Shown piece after piece: positions 42,121 through 50,535 of a stretch of 64,000 bases of DNA; the stretch's first letter is position 1, and every line of letters starts with the position of its first letter. The notes below the pieces were generated by a model, which was given only the letters and a program-made list of their open reading frames with translations, was not told the DNA's origin and did no database searches. Origin of the DNA: Alphaproteobacteria bacterium 33-17 (lineage in GTDB: Bacteria; Pseudomonadota; Alphaproteobacteria; Rickettsiales; 33-17). Both the position numbers and the translations under genes were made by a program. The stretch covers positions 87,904 to 151,903 of the forward strand of contig MKSX01000009.1 of assembly GCA_001897445.1 (NCBI GenBank). Reading direction: 5' to 3'.

Positions 42121-42861
42121 ATGAGCAATATTAAGAAGATCTTAGAGGAAGCCGGTGATATATTAATGAAGTTTTATCAAGGCGAAGATCTTTTAGTTAG
42201 TAATAAAAATGACAATAGCCCGGTTACAAATGCAGATATAGAATCTAGTAACTATATTATAAACGAACTAAAAAAAATTAGCGATATTCCTGTCGTTAGT
42301 GAAGAAAACTATCAGGAAATTTCAGAAAGATATAGTAAATTTTGGATTCTTGATCCTCTTGATGGCACTAAAGAGTTTATTAAACGTAACGGAGAGTTTT
42401 GTATCTGTTTAGGCTTGGTGAGCGATGATCATGCTATAGAGGGATATATTTACAGTCCTGTAAGAAAAGTTTTGTACAGTAGCAGCGAAATTATTGAAAA
42501 TAAACCGCGTTTATCTAAAAAATATAAGGTGACGTTAAGTAGAAGTCACTCGGAAGGTGAAAAGGATTTGCTAGATAGTATTATTGGCGCAGAAAACTAT
42601 GAAATTGTTTACCTTGGATCTGCAATAAAATTTTGTGAAATGATTGATGGTAAAATTGATTTGTATTTAAGGTTTGCTCCTTGTAAAGAATGGGATACAG
42701 CAGCAGGTCAGGCAATTTTAGAGGCGAATGGCTTTAAAATGATAGATATTAACTCTAAAAAAATCATGTCATATAATAAGGATGGTTATATTAATAACCC
42801 ATTTATTGCTTATAGTCCTGATATTGAAGATATTGCAAAAAAAATATTAGAGGCAATATGA
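42121..42861 (+). CDS. cysQ: CysQ-like 3'(2'),5'-bisphosphate nucleotidase
   Basis: A lithium-sensitive phosphatase of the inositol monophosphatase fold: VVSEENYQE metal ligand, the DPLDGT motif (Asp78 to Thr83) in WILDPLDGTKEFIKRNG, and WDTAAGQAIL at the C-terminal site. CysQ removes the 3'-phosphate from PAP, the by-product of sulfotransferases. Here the likely substrate is 3'-phospho-CMP, left when a phosphoramidate is transferred from the 3'-phospho-CDP donor. That is inference from the operon. It starts directly after the stop of the amidotransferase-like gene and overlaps the next gene by 4 bases. Confidence 0.9.
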   Translation: MSNIKKILEEAGDILMKFYQGEDLLVSNKNDNSPVTNADIESSNYIINELKKISDIPVVSEENYQEISERYSKFWILDPLDGTKEFIKRNGEFCICLGLVSDDHAIEGYIYSPVRKVLYSSSEIIENKPRLSKKYKVTLSRSHSEGEKDLLDSIIGAENYEIVYLGSAIKFCEMIDGKIDLYLRFAPCKEWDTAAGQAILEANGFKMIDINSKKIMSYNKDGYINNPFIAYSPDIEDIAKKILEAI

Positions 42862-43619
42862 CTAAGTTACTGATACTTGCTGCAGGGCGTGGAAGCAGAT
42901 TAAAAAACCTAACAAACGAAGTACCAAAATGTATGGTTGAGTTTGAGGGTAGGGCAATAATAGATTGGCAGTTAGAAAGAGTCATGAAACTTTTTAACCC
43001 TAAAGATATTGCCGTTATGACTGGCTATAAATCTGAAATTCTAAGAGATTACATTGGCAATATATCGCCCTATATTAGTATTTTACATAATCCGCGCTGG
43101 ATGGAAACGAATATGGTTTCTAGCTTAATTGCAGCTAGAAACTGGAATCATGATGATTTAATTATAGCATATTCAGATATTATTTATGATCCGAAAATAT
43201 TAGATGATTTAATGCAAAGCAAGGCAGATTCAATTGTAATACCTTCTAACCAAAGCTGGAAAAAAGTTTGGGAATGCAGGTTTGAAAATCCTTTAGAAGA
43301 TCTTGAAACTTTTGTATTAGATAGTAATAATAGTCTGCTGGAAATTGGGAAAAAGCCAACTGATTACAGTCAAATACAGGGTCAGTTTATGGGAATTGCA
43401 TATTTCCCTAAAGCTAAATTGCAAGAAGTCTTAAACTTATTAAACAGTAAGGGAACTGATTTAACCGATAAGCTAGACTTCACGTCTATGATCAATATGC
43501 TTATTCAAAATGGCTATAATATTTCTACAATAAATCATAATTCTTACTGGTTAGAAATAGATAGCGAAGATGATATTAGGCAATATTCAGGCCAGGGATT
43601 TATTTCGGAGATAATCTAA
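42858..43619 (+). CDS. Nucleotidyltransferase, candidate CTP:phosphoglutamine cytidylyltransferase (Cj1416-like)
   Basis: The sugar-nucleotidyltransferase signature LILAAGRGSRLKNLTNEVPK (about 5-24) is followed by CMVEF, the pattern of CTP- or UTP-using pyrophosphorylases. The metal-binding Asp lies in LIIAYSDIIYD and the C-terminal substrate region includes NSYWLEIDSEDDIRQY. The protein resembles phosphocholine cytidylyltransferases and Cj1416 (253 residues, same length), which couples CTP to phospho-L-glutamine. It is the last gene of the operon and its start overlaps the CysQ-like stop (ATGA). Confidence 0.8.
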   Translation: MTKLLILAAGRGSRLKNLTNEVPKCMVEFEGRAIIDWQLERVMKLFNPKDIAVMTGYKSEILRDYIGNISPYISILHNPRWMETNMVSSLIAARNWNHDDLIIAYSDIIYDPKILDDLMQSKADSIVIPSNQSWKKVWECRFENPLEDLETFVLDSNNSLLEIGKKPTDYSQIQGQFMGIAYFPKAKLQEVLNLLNSKGTDLTDKLDFTSMINMLIQNGYNISTINHNSYWLEIDSEDDIRQYSGQGFISEII

Positions 43620-43944
43620 TAGTTAATATATTTTAATTTATATTGTTAGTGTATTTATTGTTAAGTTGGAATTCACAGAATTATAATCTTGATATCTGTC
43701 TTATATTTGCTTTATGTCATGCCATATGGATCAACGGGATTGGCGGAGGATTAGGTGGATACATCTAGATCATAATAAGGCTGGGGCAGTCACTTACTAG
43801 TATTGTTTTATTATGATAATATGTAGTAAGGGCTTTTGAAAAATTGCCACTAGATGTAAATAGTAAAGGCTTTAAACTGGAAGAAAGAAACTCCAATAAT
43901 AATACTAAGTAATAAATTGGTATGCAGTTTATAATGATGCGTAC
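43620..43944. other. Intergenic stretch with a possible decayed coding fragment
   Basis: No intact gene is seen between the two convergent glycan operons. At 43826-43912 an open fragment on the plus strand reads VRAFEKLPLDVNSKGFKLEE and then RNSNNNTK before TAA, which looks like the end of a protein whose upstream part is broken by stops. I cannot name it. No good terminator is visible here. Confidence 0.25.
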
Positions 43945-45879
43945 CTATTTTAATTGAAAAAGATATGCTTTACTTACCAAGTTATTGTGAGATTTTTCTA
44001 TTTCATAGGTTTTATGTAGTGAAAAATTTATATTACTAAGGAATTGTAAAAAATCATTATCAATACGATATCTTGTTGTATAATTTTTGTTATTATAAAT
44101 ATTGGTTTGCGGCATCTCATCTAAATTATCTGTAGCCAGAGAGAAAGTATCTATTATTAATAAAAATCCGTTTTCTTTTAAAAGAAATGGCACTTTATTA
44201 AAAAATGTAATTAAATCAATATCATTTAATATCAAGGAAGTGACATCCATTAAGGATAATAAGCAGTATTTTTGTTTAGTAACAATTTTAAAAAAATCGA
44301 GAACGTTATAATCAATTTTATTAATATTTTTTTGTGTGCTACGGGTAATTGCATTGCTAATATGATTGATAGATATATCATATGCGGAAATTTTATCTGA
44401 AACTGCCGTAGATAAAATTTCTGTAAAAAAACCATCTCCACATCCTAAATCTAAGGCATTTTCAATGTTGTTGAGATCTTTTACAATTTGTTCTAAAGAC
44501 TGTTTTTTAGCATTTTTATATGCATTTTTATAGTCATATATAAAATTTTGATTGGTATTACTCTGATTGGTATTACTCTGTTTAATTGAAATTTTAACTG
44601 GCTCATTAAAATGGTAATTTTGCAGCTCATTTATTAAATAATCCCTAATTCTTAACCCAGCGTTACCGTCAGTCTTATAAAAATGATCTTCTATTAATTT
44701 TAGCCGTTCATCTTTTAATGGATCTATATTATCTCTGACCATATTAATAAAATTTCCAATATCGTCACTGTTTACAGCTTGGTATAAATTTTCGATTAAT
44801 TCAGCACCCTCGGAATTGACATTTAGTCCATCTGATTGTTCTAAATATAATATAGGTTTCCCAGTTATAATATAAGTTGTTAAAAATGAGCATACATCTG
44901 CTATTAGCGCAGAAGATATAGTAAATAATGGATAATAATCTGCATCTTCATAGAAAAGCATGTTATTTGAATTGTTTACGAATTCATTAAAAGCTATGAT
45001 TTTATCATTATCAAGTAAAGAGTATTCAGTAAGGGAATTTCTAAGTAGTGGATGAGGTCGTATGATTAAAAATAAATCTGAGTTATTTGAAAATTGATCT
45101 AGCATATATTGATAATATTTTAAGAAAGATGACCATGAAGGGTTTTTAGAATCTATGTAAGTTGGTGCCCATAAAATAACTTTTCTGCCATTAATTTTAT
45201 CTAAAATCTCTTGTTTAATTGGATGCTTTTTAATTAAATTATCAACCTTAGGATGCCCTGTAAGAACAACATGATGATTTCCAACATCACAGTAACGACC
45301 GTAGGCCTGTAAGTGTTTTTGTGATCGGGCAAATACTTTCCATGCATTTTGAATAAATGGTAAATTATAACAGTTTAGTAAACTTTCCAGGCCACCATAC
45401 ATTTCGTTACCATATTGTATGTAGCATATTCTCGAGCCATTATTTTGAAGTTTTTCTATGGATAATTCTTTTGGCAAGACATTTGCATAAGGCATTTGAA
45501 TAAACACTACATGTGGTTTTAAATCTTCAATATTATAATGTTGATAGTTATAAAATGATATATTTTGAGATATCAGTATTTCTCTCATTTCATTCATATG
45601 CTTAATGCCAATCATAGGATGTAAACATGGCGATAGTATAACGTGGGTGGTAATTAAAGATGTATTTTCATTACAAGCTTTAATTAAAGAATGGAAATTA
45701 TACCATAAGTTTGGTAATTGGCATATAAATGCTATCCTTATCTTTTCATTTTGATTACAAGGAATATAATAAAGATTTTTATGAATATGTTTTGTTATAA
45801 ACTTATTTTTTAAATATTTGTATTTTGAACGAAGGAATCTTAATAACTTAAATTCATTTAATTTTTTTATTAATTTCAT
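43945..45879 (-). CDS. CDP-glycerol glycerophosphotransferase-like protein fused to a SAM methyltransferase
   Basis: The N-terminal about 430 residues resemble CDP-glycerol:polyglycerophosphate transferases (GT-B-like): RIAFICQLPNLWYNFHSLIK, then VILWAPTYIDSKNPSW, LFLIIRPHPLLRN and a tail with PLFTISSALIADVCSFLTTY. The C-terminal about 190 residues form a SAM methyltransferase with LDLGCGDGFFTEILS and KISAYDISINHI. A short Asn/Gln-rich repeat (QSNTNQSNTNQ) joins them. Together it would transfer a phospho-substituent and methylate it or the glycan. The fusion is notable beside the phosphoramidate genes. It is the last gene of the minus-strand operon. Confidence 0.7.
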   Translation of the reverse strand: MKLIKKLNEFKLLRFLRSKYKYLKNKFITKHIHKNLYYIPCNQNEKIRIAFICQLPNLWYNFHSLIKACNENTSLITTHVILSPCLHPMIGIKHMNEMREILISQNISFYNYQHYNIEDLKPHVVFIQMPYANVLPKELSIEKLQNNGSRICYIQYGNEMYGGLESLLNCYNLPFIQNAWKVFARSQKHLQAYGRYCDVGNHHVVLTGHPKVDNLIKKHPIKQEILDKINGRKVILWAPTYIDSKNPSWSSFLKYYQYMLDQFSNNSDLFLIIRPHPLLRNSLTEYSLLDNDKIIAFNEFVNNSNNMLFYEDADYYPLFTISSALIADVCSFLTTYIITGKPILYLEQSDGLNVNSEGAELIENLYQAVNSDDIGNFINMVRDNIDPLKDERLKLIEDHFYKTDGNAGLRIRDYLINELQNYHFNEPVKISIKQSNTNQSNTNQNFIYDYKNAYKNAKKQSLEQIVKDLNNIENALDLGCGDGFFTEILSTAVSDKISAYDISINHISNAITRSTQKNINKIDYNVLDFFKIVTKQKYCLLSLMDVTSLILNDIDLITFFNKVPFLLKENGFLLIIDTFSLATDNLDEMPQTNIYNNKNYTTRYRIDNDFLQFLSNINFSLHKTYEIEKSHNNLVSKAYLFQLK

Positions 45880-45903
45880 AATAAATATATCTCGTCTAAT
45901 ATA

Positions 45904-47511
45904 TTATTTGTTATATATTTCAGTAAATGCAGATTCAAGTTCTTGCGTATAAGTTTTAATGTCAGATAATGGGGAGGCTAGCATTTTCTCCCTTAAAGTT
46001 AATCTATAATTTTCTAACTTTTCAGGATCATTTGCGAGTGCTACTGCTTTTTCTATATATTCTTCTTTTGAATAACTTAGTAAAGAATCTTCATTAATTT
46101 TATTAATAGAAACTTTGCCATGCTGAGAGCATATGCGTTCTCCAACTAAGCTGATTACAGGAGTGCCTTGTAATAAAGCCTCCATAGTTGTGGTTCCGGC
46201 TGCATATGGATACGTGTCCAGGGCGATATCAATATTTTCATATCGGCTTAGCAATATATTATACCCTGAATACCCTTCAAAAATTACTCTATCAGAAGAT
46301 ATACCTGCGTCAGCAAAATGTTTTTTAAAAGCTTTTAGGTAAGTGGGATGATCAAGGTTATTAGACTTTAAAAGGAACTTTGAATTCGGAACTTTTTTCA
46401 TAATTTCTGCCCATAGAAATATTTGTGCCCTTGTCACTTTATGAATTTGACCGAAGCTACCAAAAGTAATGTAACCATTCCTTTTTAACGGTAACTCACT
46501 TTTTACTGGTGAAAAATTTGTATTAAGTGCTGTTGAGTTTTGAGAGCCTTTTTTGACTAATATTTCTTCAGAATAATATTCTTTTATTTTCTTTATATCA
46601 AAATCTTCGGATATTATAACATAGTCTAAATTATCTGCTCCAGATGTTGCTGATAAATTATAAAATGATACTTGTTTTGGAGCACATCTGAGGCTAACTT
46701 CTTTAAATCTGTTTTTTACGCAAAATCCATTAAGCTCAATAAATATGTCTATTTCATCACTTCTTACTAGGTTGCAAAAATCTACTGTATTCAATTTATG
46801 TGTATCATGCCATACATCTGCAAGGAGTTTGGTAGAGGGTTTTGTTATTGATGGATGCTGGTCAGAATAAACAAATATCTTAAATTTATCTTTGTTATGG
46901 TTTTTTAATATTGGTAAAAATAAAGTCGTACCAGTTGAATTGTCAAAAAAATGGCAAGTATATCCTATATTTAGAATTTTTTTGTTTTTTTGAATTTGAG
47001 GTAAGGGATATTTAACTAATAATTCATCATGCTCTGAAATCTCGGATAATTTTTTTATGGTACGTTTAGTGACTTGGTACACATACTCATGATCATAGAC
47101 ATCTGGAGAGTTGAGCATAAAATTAGTTAGGTACATCATTGCAGTATCATTGCTGAATTTAAACTGTAGTGATATCTCGAAAATCTTAGTAGCCAAATCT
47201 TGCAAACCAATACTGTTACAATACATCCCTATTTCATAATAAAAATCACCTAGAAAATTTTGTTTTTTTGAGTGCTTTTTCCAAATCGAATAAATATGGT
47301 TATTATCAATACATTCTAAAATTTGTTTATCTAACGGTAATAATTCCCAAACTAGTTTATCTTTTGAAAATGGATTGCTAAATGCAATGTTGATTACATT
47401 TATGATAAAGGAGTATAAAGGATATAAACCTGATTTGAGCAAGAAATTTTTAATAATTCGACGTAATGAAATTAGATTAAAATTTGTATCTATATTATGC
47501 ATATTTTTCAA
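45904..47511 (-). CDS. O-GlcNAc-transferase-like (GT41/SPINDLY-type) glycosyltransferase
   Basis: The C-terminal half has GT41 segments: ILNIGYTCHFFDNSTGTTLF, FGSFGQIHKVTRAQIFLWAE, VIFEGYSGYNILLSRYENID and ALDTYPYAAGTTTMEALLQG followed by TPVISLVGER. The N-terminal about 150 residues replace the usual TPR array with a short helical region. Bacterial relatives glycosylate flagellin, adhesins or other proteins. The presence of flagellar genes in the genome and of 3-amino-sugar genes nearby makes a protein substrate plausible. A second in-frame Met (residue 4) could be the start. Confidence 0.8.
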   Translation of the reverse strand: MKNMHNIDTNFNLISLRRIIKNFLLKSGLYPLYSFIINVINIAFSNPFSKDKLVWELLPLDKQILECIDNNHIYSIWKKHSKKQNFLGDFYYEIGMYCNSIGLQDLATKIFEISLQFKFSNDTAMMYLTNFMLNSPDVYDHEYVYQVTKRTIKKLSEISEHDELLVKYPLPQIQKNKKILNIGYTCHFFDNSTGTTLFLPILKNHNKDKFKIFVYSDQHPSITKPSTKLLADVWHDTHKLNTVDFCNLVRSDEIDIFIELNGFCVKNRFKEVSLRCAPKQVSFYNLSATSGADNLDYVIISEDFDIKKIKEYYSEEILVKKGSQNSTALNTNFSPVKSELPLKRNGYITFGSFGQIHKVTRAQIFLWAEIMKKVPNSKFLLKSNNLDHPTYLKAFKKHFADAGISSDRVIFEGYSGYNILLSRYENIDIALDTYPYAAGTTTMEALLQGTPVISLVGERICSQHGKVSINKINEDSLLSYSKEEYIEKAVALANDPEKLENYRLTLREKMLASPLSDIKTYTQELESAFTEIYNK

Positions 47512-47521
47512 CCTTTTATTT

Positions 47522-48637
47522 TCAATTTTTAGTGTTAAAGTAATTTATACAATTGACTATGTATTGGCAAGTTGTTTCTGAAAGGTCAGAAGAGTTCGGA
47601 ATGCTAACAATTTCACCTGCTAATTTCTCTGTTACTGGAAGTGATAATCTACTATTAAGGTATGGAGGTTGCTTGTGTATAGGAATGGGGTAATGAACCA
47701 TGGTTTGAATATTATTTCTATACATGTAATCTATAAATTTATCTCTATTTTGAACTCTTACAACAAATAAATGATACACATGAGTAGATTTATCTTTTGT
47801 TTTTGGGAATGAAATATATGGATTAATTATATTTTCTTCATAGAAAAGTGCTATTTGCTTTCTCTTATTGTTTTCTTCATCTAAGTATTTAAGTTTTACA
47901 TTTAAAACTGCTGCCTGAATTTCATCTAATCTGGAATTAACTCCCAAGAATTCGTGGTAATATTTGACTTTTGAACCATAATTTCTAAGTGATACTAACT
48001 TTTCATAGAGCTGCACATCGTTTGTGGTAATTGCTCCGGCATCCCCCATTGCTCCTAAGTTTTTGGTGGGATAGAAGCTAAATGCTGCAGCATCACCTAA
48101 GTTACCTGCATATTTATTATCGTATATTGCACCATGTGCTTGAGCTGCATCTTCAATAATTTTTAAGTTGTACTGATTGCCTATTTCCAGAATTTCATTC
48201 ATATTAGTTATCTGGCCGTATAAATGTACAACAATTATAGCTTTGGTATTGCTAGTAATTGCTGCCAATATATTCTCAGGAGATATATTAAAAGTATTTT
48301 CATCAACATCTACTAAAACTACTTTTAAATTATGATTAGAGACTGCTAATGCTGTTGCTATAAAGCTATTTGCAGGAACTATAACTTCGCTTCCTTCAGG
48401 AAAATTATATGCTTTTAAAATTAGGCTTAGCGCATCTAGGCCATTTCCTACACCAACGCAATATTTAGCATTACAATAGCTTGCAAATGATTGCTCAAAT
48501 TTATTAAGGTTTTCTCCCAATATATAGTGTCCAGAGGAAATTACCTTTGTAACTTCAGACAAAATTTCAGGAATATATTTTTCGTTAAATTTATGAAGAT
48601 TTAGAAAAGAAATCAGTTCATCTTGTTTTGTAATCAT
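47522..48637 (-). CDS. fdtB: DegT/DnrJ/EryC1 aminotransferase, FdtB/QdtB-like
   Basis: A PLP enzyme of the sugar aminotransferase family: [31 protein letters not shown] and [19 protein letters not shown], where Lys192 binds PLP. Length 371 residues is usual. Such enzymes add an amino group to a keto-sugar nucleotide. The nearby FdtA-like cupin, an isomerase making the 3-keto-6-deoxy sugar, indicates a dTDP-3-amino-3,6-dideoxyhexose (Fuc3N or Qui3N). The next upstream gene ends 27 bases earlier. Confidence 0.88.
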   Translation of the reverse strand: MITKQDELISFLNLHKFNEKYIPEILSEVTKVISSGHYILGENLNKFEQSFASYCNAKYCVGVGNGLDALSLILKAYNFPEGSEVIVPANSFIATALAVSNHNLKVVLVDVDENTFNISPENILAAITSNTKAIIVVHLYGQITNMNEILEIGNQYNLKIIEDAAQAHGAIYDNKYAGNLGDAAAFSFYPTKNLGAMGDAGAITTNDVQLYEKLVSLRNYGSKVKYYHEFLGVNSRLDEIQAAVLNVKLKYLDEENNKRKQIALFYEENIINPYISFPKTKDKSTHVYHLFVVRVQNRDKFIDYMYRNNIQTMVHYPIPIHKQPPYLNSRLSLPVTEKLAGEIVSIPNSSDLSETTCQYIVNCINYFNTKN

Positions 48638-48664
48638 AATAAAGCCTTTTAAGTAATTTTAAAG

Positions 48665-49606
48665 CTATTGAATCGGTAACTTGAAGTGTTGGCAAACTAT
48701 TGTTCTTGAACCAAATTCTTCTTTAAAGCTTAATAAACCTGAATTTAGGATCAAGCCATCCTGTTCGGTAGAAATACCAAAAGTAAACCAACGATTGGTA
48801 GTTTGATATTTTTTAATTAAAAAATATACTAAGAACTCTACTGCCTTTACTTTTTTTCCAGTATCATTTGAAAATATATATTGAGTATGAACGATACCAG
48901 AGAACTTATATAATACAGCACCTGCAACCATCTCATTATTATATGAAACTTTATAAAAAACTATATTTTGAGGAAATTGATTCTTTAAGTGTGCCATCTC
49001 CTCGGGGGTGTGTGTTGCAACCACTTTATACTTATTTTGTAACTGCTTATTTACTATGTCATTAAAAAAAGTGTTGAAATCTGTACTTTCTTCAATGTGT
49101 AAATTGTATTTAGCTGATTTGTTAATAGCATTTCTTTTTCCGTGACTCAAGCCTATCATGTTATGTAAGTCAATAGCAGAAAATGCATCAACTCTATATA
49201 GTTCAGCTTTGAACCTAAATAGAGCATATAAATCTTCTTGTGCAGGATAGGTATTAAATATATATGGGACAGCTTTGTAATATAAATACTCTATATTTTC
49301 TTGTTTTAAAAATTGTATCAAATAATCAAATATCTCTATTATGGTTGTCGTTGTAATTTTAGTATTGTATATCAGTCCACCATATGTCAGGCCATTATGA
49401 GAATATATAATGTTATTTTTTATGTTGGCAGGTAATAGGGCTATTAAGTTGTCATCCTTATAAAACATTAAGGAATAATCTGAAAAACGATCTTTATGAT
49501 ATTCCATGTAGTCGCGTTTGAATAAGAATAAGTTATTTTTGGCTGTTTCAACCAAGTAATCCCATTCTTGTTTTAGTAATGAATTGTATTTTGTTATTTT
49601 TATCAT
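48665..49606 (-). CDS. FemAB/GNAT-like N-acyltransferase
   Basis: The protein has the tandem GNAT-like arrangement of FemAB-type acyltransferases: an N-terminal KITKYNSLLKQEWDYLVETA region, the first-domain ending IALLPANIKNNIIYSHNGLT, and a second domain with SHGKRNAINKSAKYNLHIEE and VAGAVLYKFSGIVHTQYIFS. Members acylate amino groups with aminoacyl or acyl donors, and GNAT-type relatives (e.g. FdtC/VioB-like in function, not in sequence) finish 3-amino sugars. It lies between fdtB and the beta-propeller gene with overlap of 4 bases on one side, so it is a good candidate for N-acylating the sugar. Confidence 0.6.
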   Translation of the reverse strand: MIKITKYNSLLKQEWDYLVETAKNNLFLFKRDYMEYHKDRFSDYSLMFYKDDNLIALLPANIKNNIIYSHNGLTYGGLIYNTKITTTTIIEIFDYLIQFLKQENIEYLYYKAVPYIFNTYPAQEDLYALFRFKAELYRVDAFSAIDLHNMIGLSHGKRNAINKSAKYNLHIEESTDFNTFFNDIVNKQLQNKYKVVATHTPEEMAHLKNQFPQNIVFYKVSYNNEMVAGAVLYKFSGIVHTQYIFSNDTGKKVKAVEFLVYFLIKKYQTTNRWFTFGISTEQDGLILNSGLLSFKEEFGSRTIVCQHFKLPIQ

Positions 49607-50535
49607 AGATTTATTTCAATTAATAAAACCCCTAATCCTTCTTTGCCAAACCCGTTTCCTGAATAAAATAAATAAAATAAATTATCTTTAAAATGTAAAG
49701 CTGAAGGAAAATAAACCATTTCTGAATCGAATTCATTTTCTGCGCCATGTGGGACTATAATTTGATTATCTAATTTATCCCATTTTCTGCAATCTTTAGA
49801 AACTGCACACCCAAATGAATACTTCATATTTAATACTCTGCGAGTATAAAATGTTAAATAAATATTTTCGTATTTGATTATTTGAGGCCTTCCCAGTCCA
49901 TGCTCAATTTCAGGGTTATGTTTTACAATTAGAGAGCCTTTTGAGCTGAATGTAGTTGGATCACTTGATTCCTGGTAATATATGTCATAGATAGGTCTTT
50001 GTTTGTCGCCAGCTAATGCCCAACCACTTCCAGCGGAATATACAGTTTTATATAAGTTCTTTTCTAATATAATTGATTGACCGGCTCTAACATATAAACC
50101 CTCATCACTACGGTCTAAAACAGGACTCTGACTGACTCTTTTAAAGTTAACAAAATCATCGCTAACAGCTAAGCCGCCAAAATTGTAATGACGTATTTTA
50201 TGACCTAATTGGAATCCAGTGTAATAAAGATATGCTTTGTTATCTATGATAGTAGCATGACCAGGAAATACGCCGTTCTCATCAAAGGTGCCATCTAATC
50301 CAATATCTAAAATAGGCTTTGTGCTTTTACCAATTATTTCATCAGGTCTATCATATAAAACATCAATATATCCTATTCTTGATATACCATGTATATCCCA
50401 GCATCCAGCATAAATTCTGATTATAGATTCATTGATTTTAATAGCACTAGGAGCCATAATATGGCTATGCCACCAGTCATTTTCATTTTCGGCTTTATAA
50501 ATAAATTTCTTTTCTTTTATAATTATGCTTGCCAT
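49603..50535 (-). CDS. Five-bladed beta-propeller glycosidase-like protein
   Basis: Repeated W/Y-rich strands with Asp and Glu at blade starts resemble the GH43/GH32/GH130-type five-bladed propeller: ENDWWHSHIMAPSAIKINES, GVFPGHATIIDNKAYLYYTG, HGLGRPQIIKYENIYLTFYT and FDSEMVYFPSALHFKDNLFY. Such proteins sit in many O-antigen and capsule loci, where their role (hydrolase, phosphorylase or transferase) is often unknown. It abuts the ATP-grasp/HAD gene and overlaps the acyltransferase gene by 4 bases. No signal peptide is seen, so it probably acts in the cytosol. Confidence 0.65.
   Translation of the reverse strand: MASIIIKEKKFIYKAENENDWWHSHIMAPSAIKINESIIRIYAGCWDIHGISRIGYIDVLYDRPDEIIGKSTKPILDIGLDGTFDENGVFPGHATIIDNKAYLYYTGFQLGHKIRHYNFGGLAVSDDFVNFKRVSQSPVLDRSDEGLYVRAGQSIILEKNLYKTVYSAGSGWALAGDKQRPIYDIYYQESSDPTTFSSKGSLIVKHNPEIEHGLGRPQIIKYENIYLTFYTRRVLNMKYSFGCAVSKDCRKWDKLDNQIIVPHGAENEFDSEMVYFPSALHFKDNLFYLFYSGNGFGKEGLGVLLIEINL

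Noticed and set aside
37901..43619. Reading the operon as a sulfate-activation and sulfation cluster (APS kinase, CysQ, sulfotransferase)
   Set aside because: No ATP sulfurylase is present, and the PEP-synthase-type kinase, amidotransferase-like hydrolase and cytidylyltransferase have no place in that pathway but fit the phosphoramidate route.
43690..43800. Glycine-rich plus-strand fragment suggesting a glycosyltransferase or transposase remnant
   Set aside because: Stops interrupt every frame and no recognisable motif remains.
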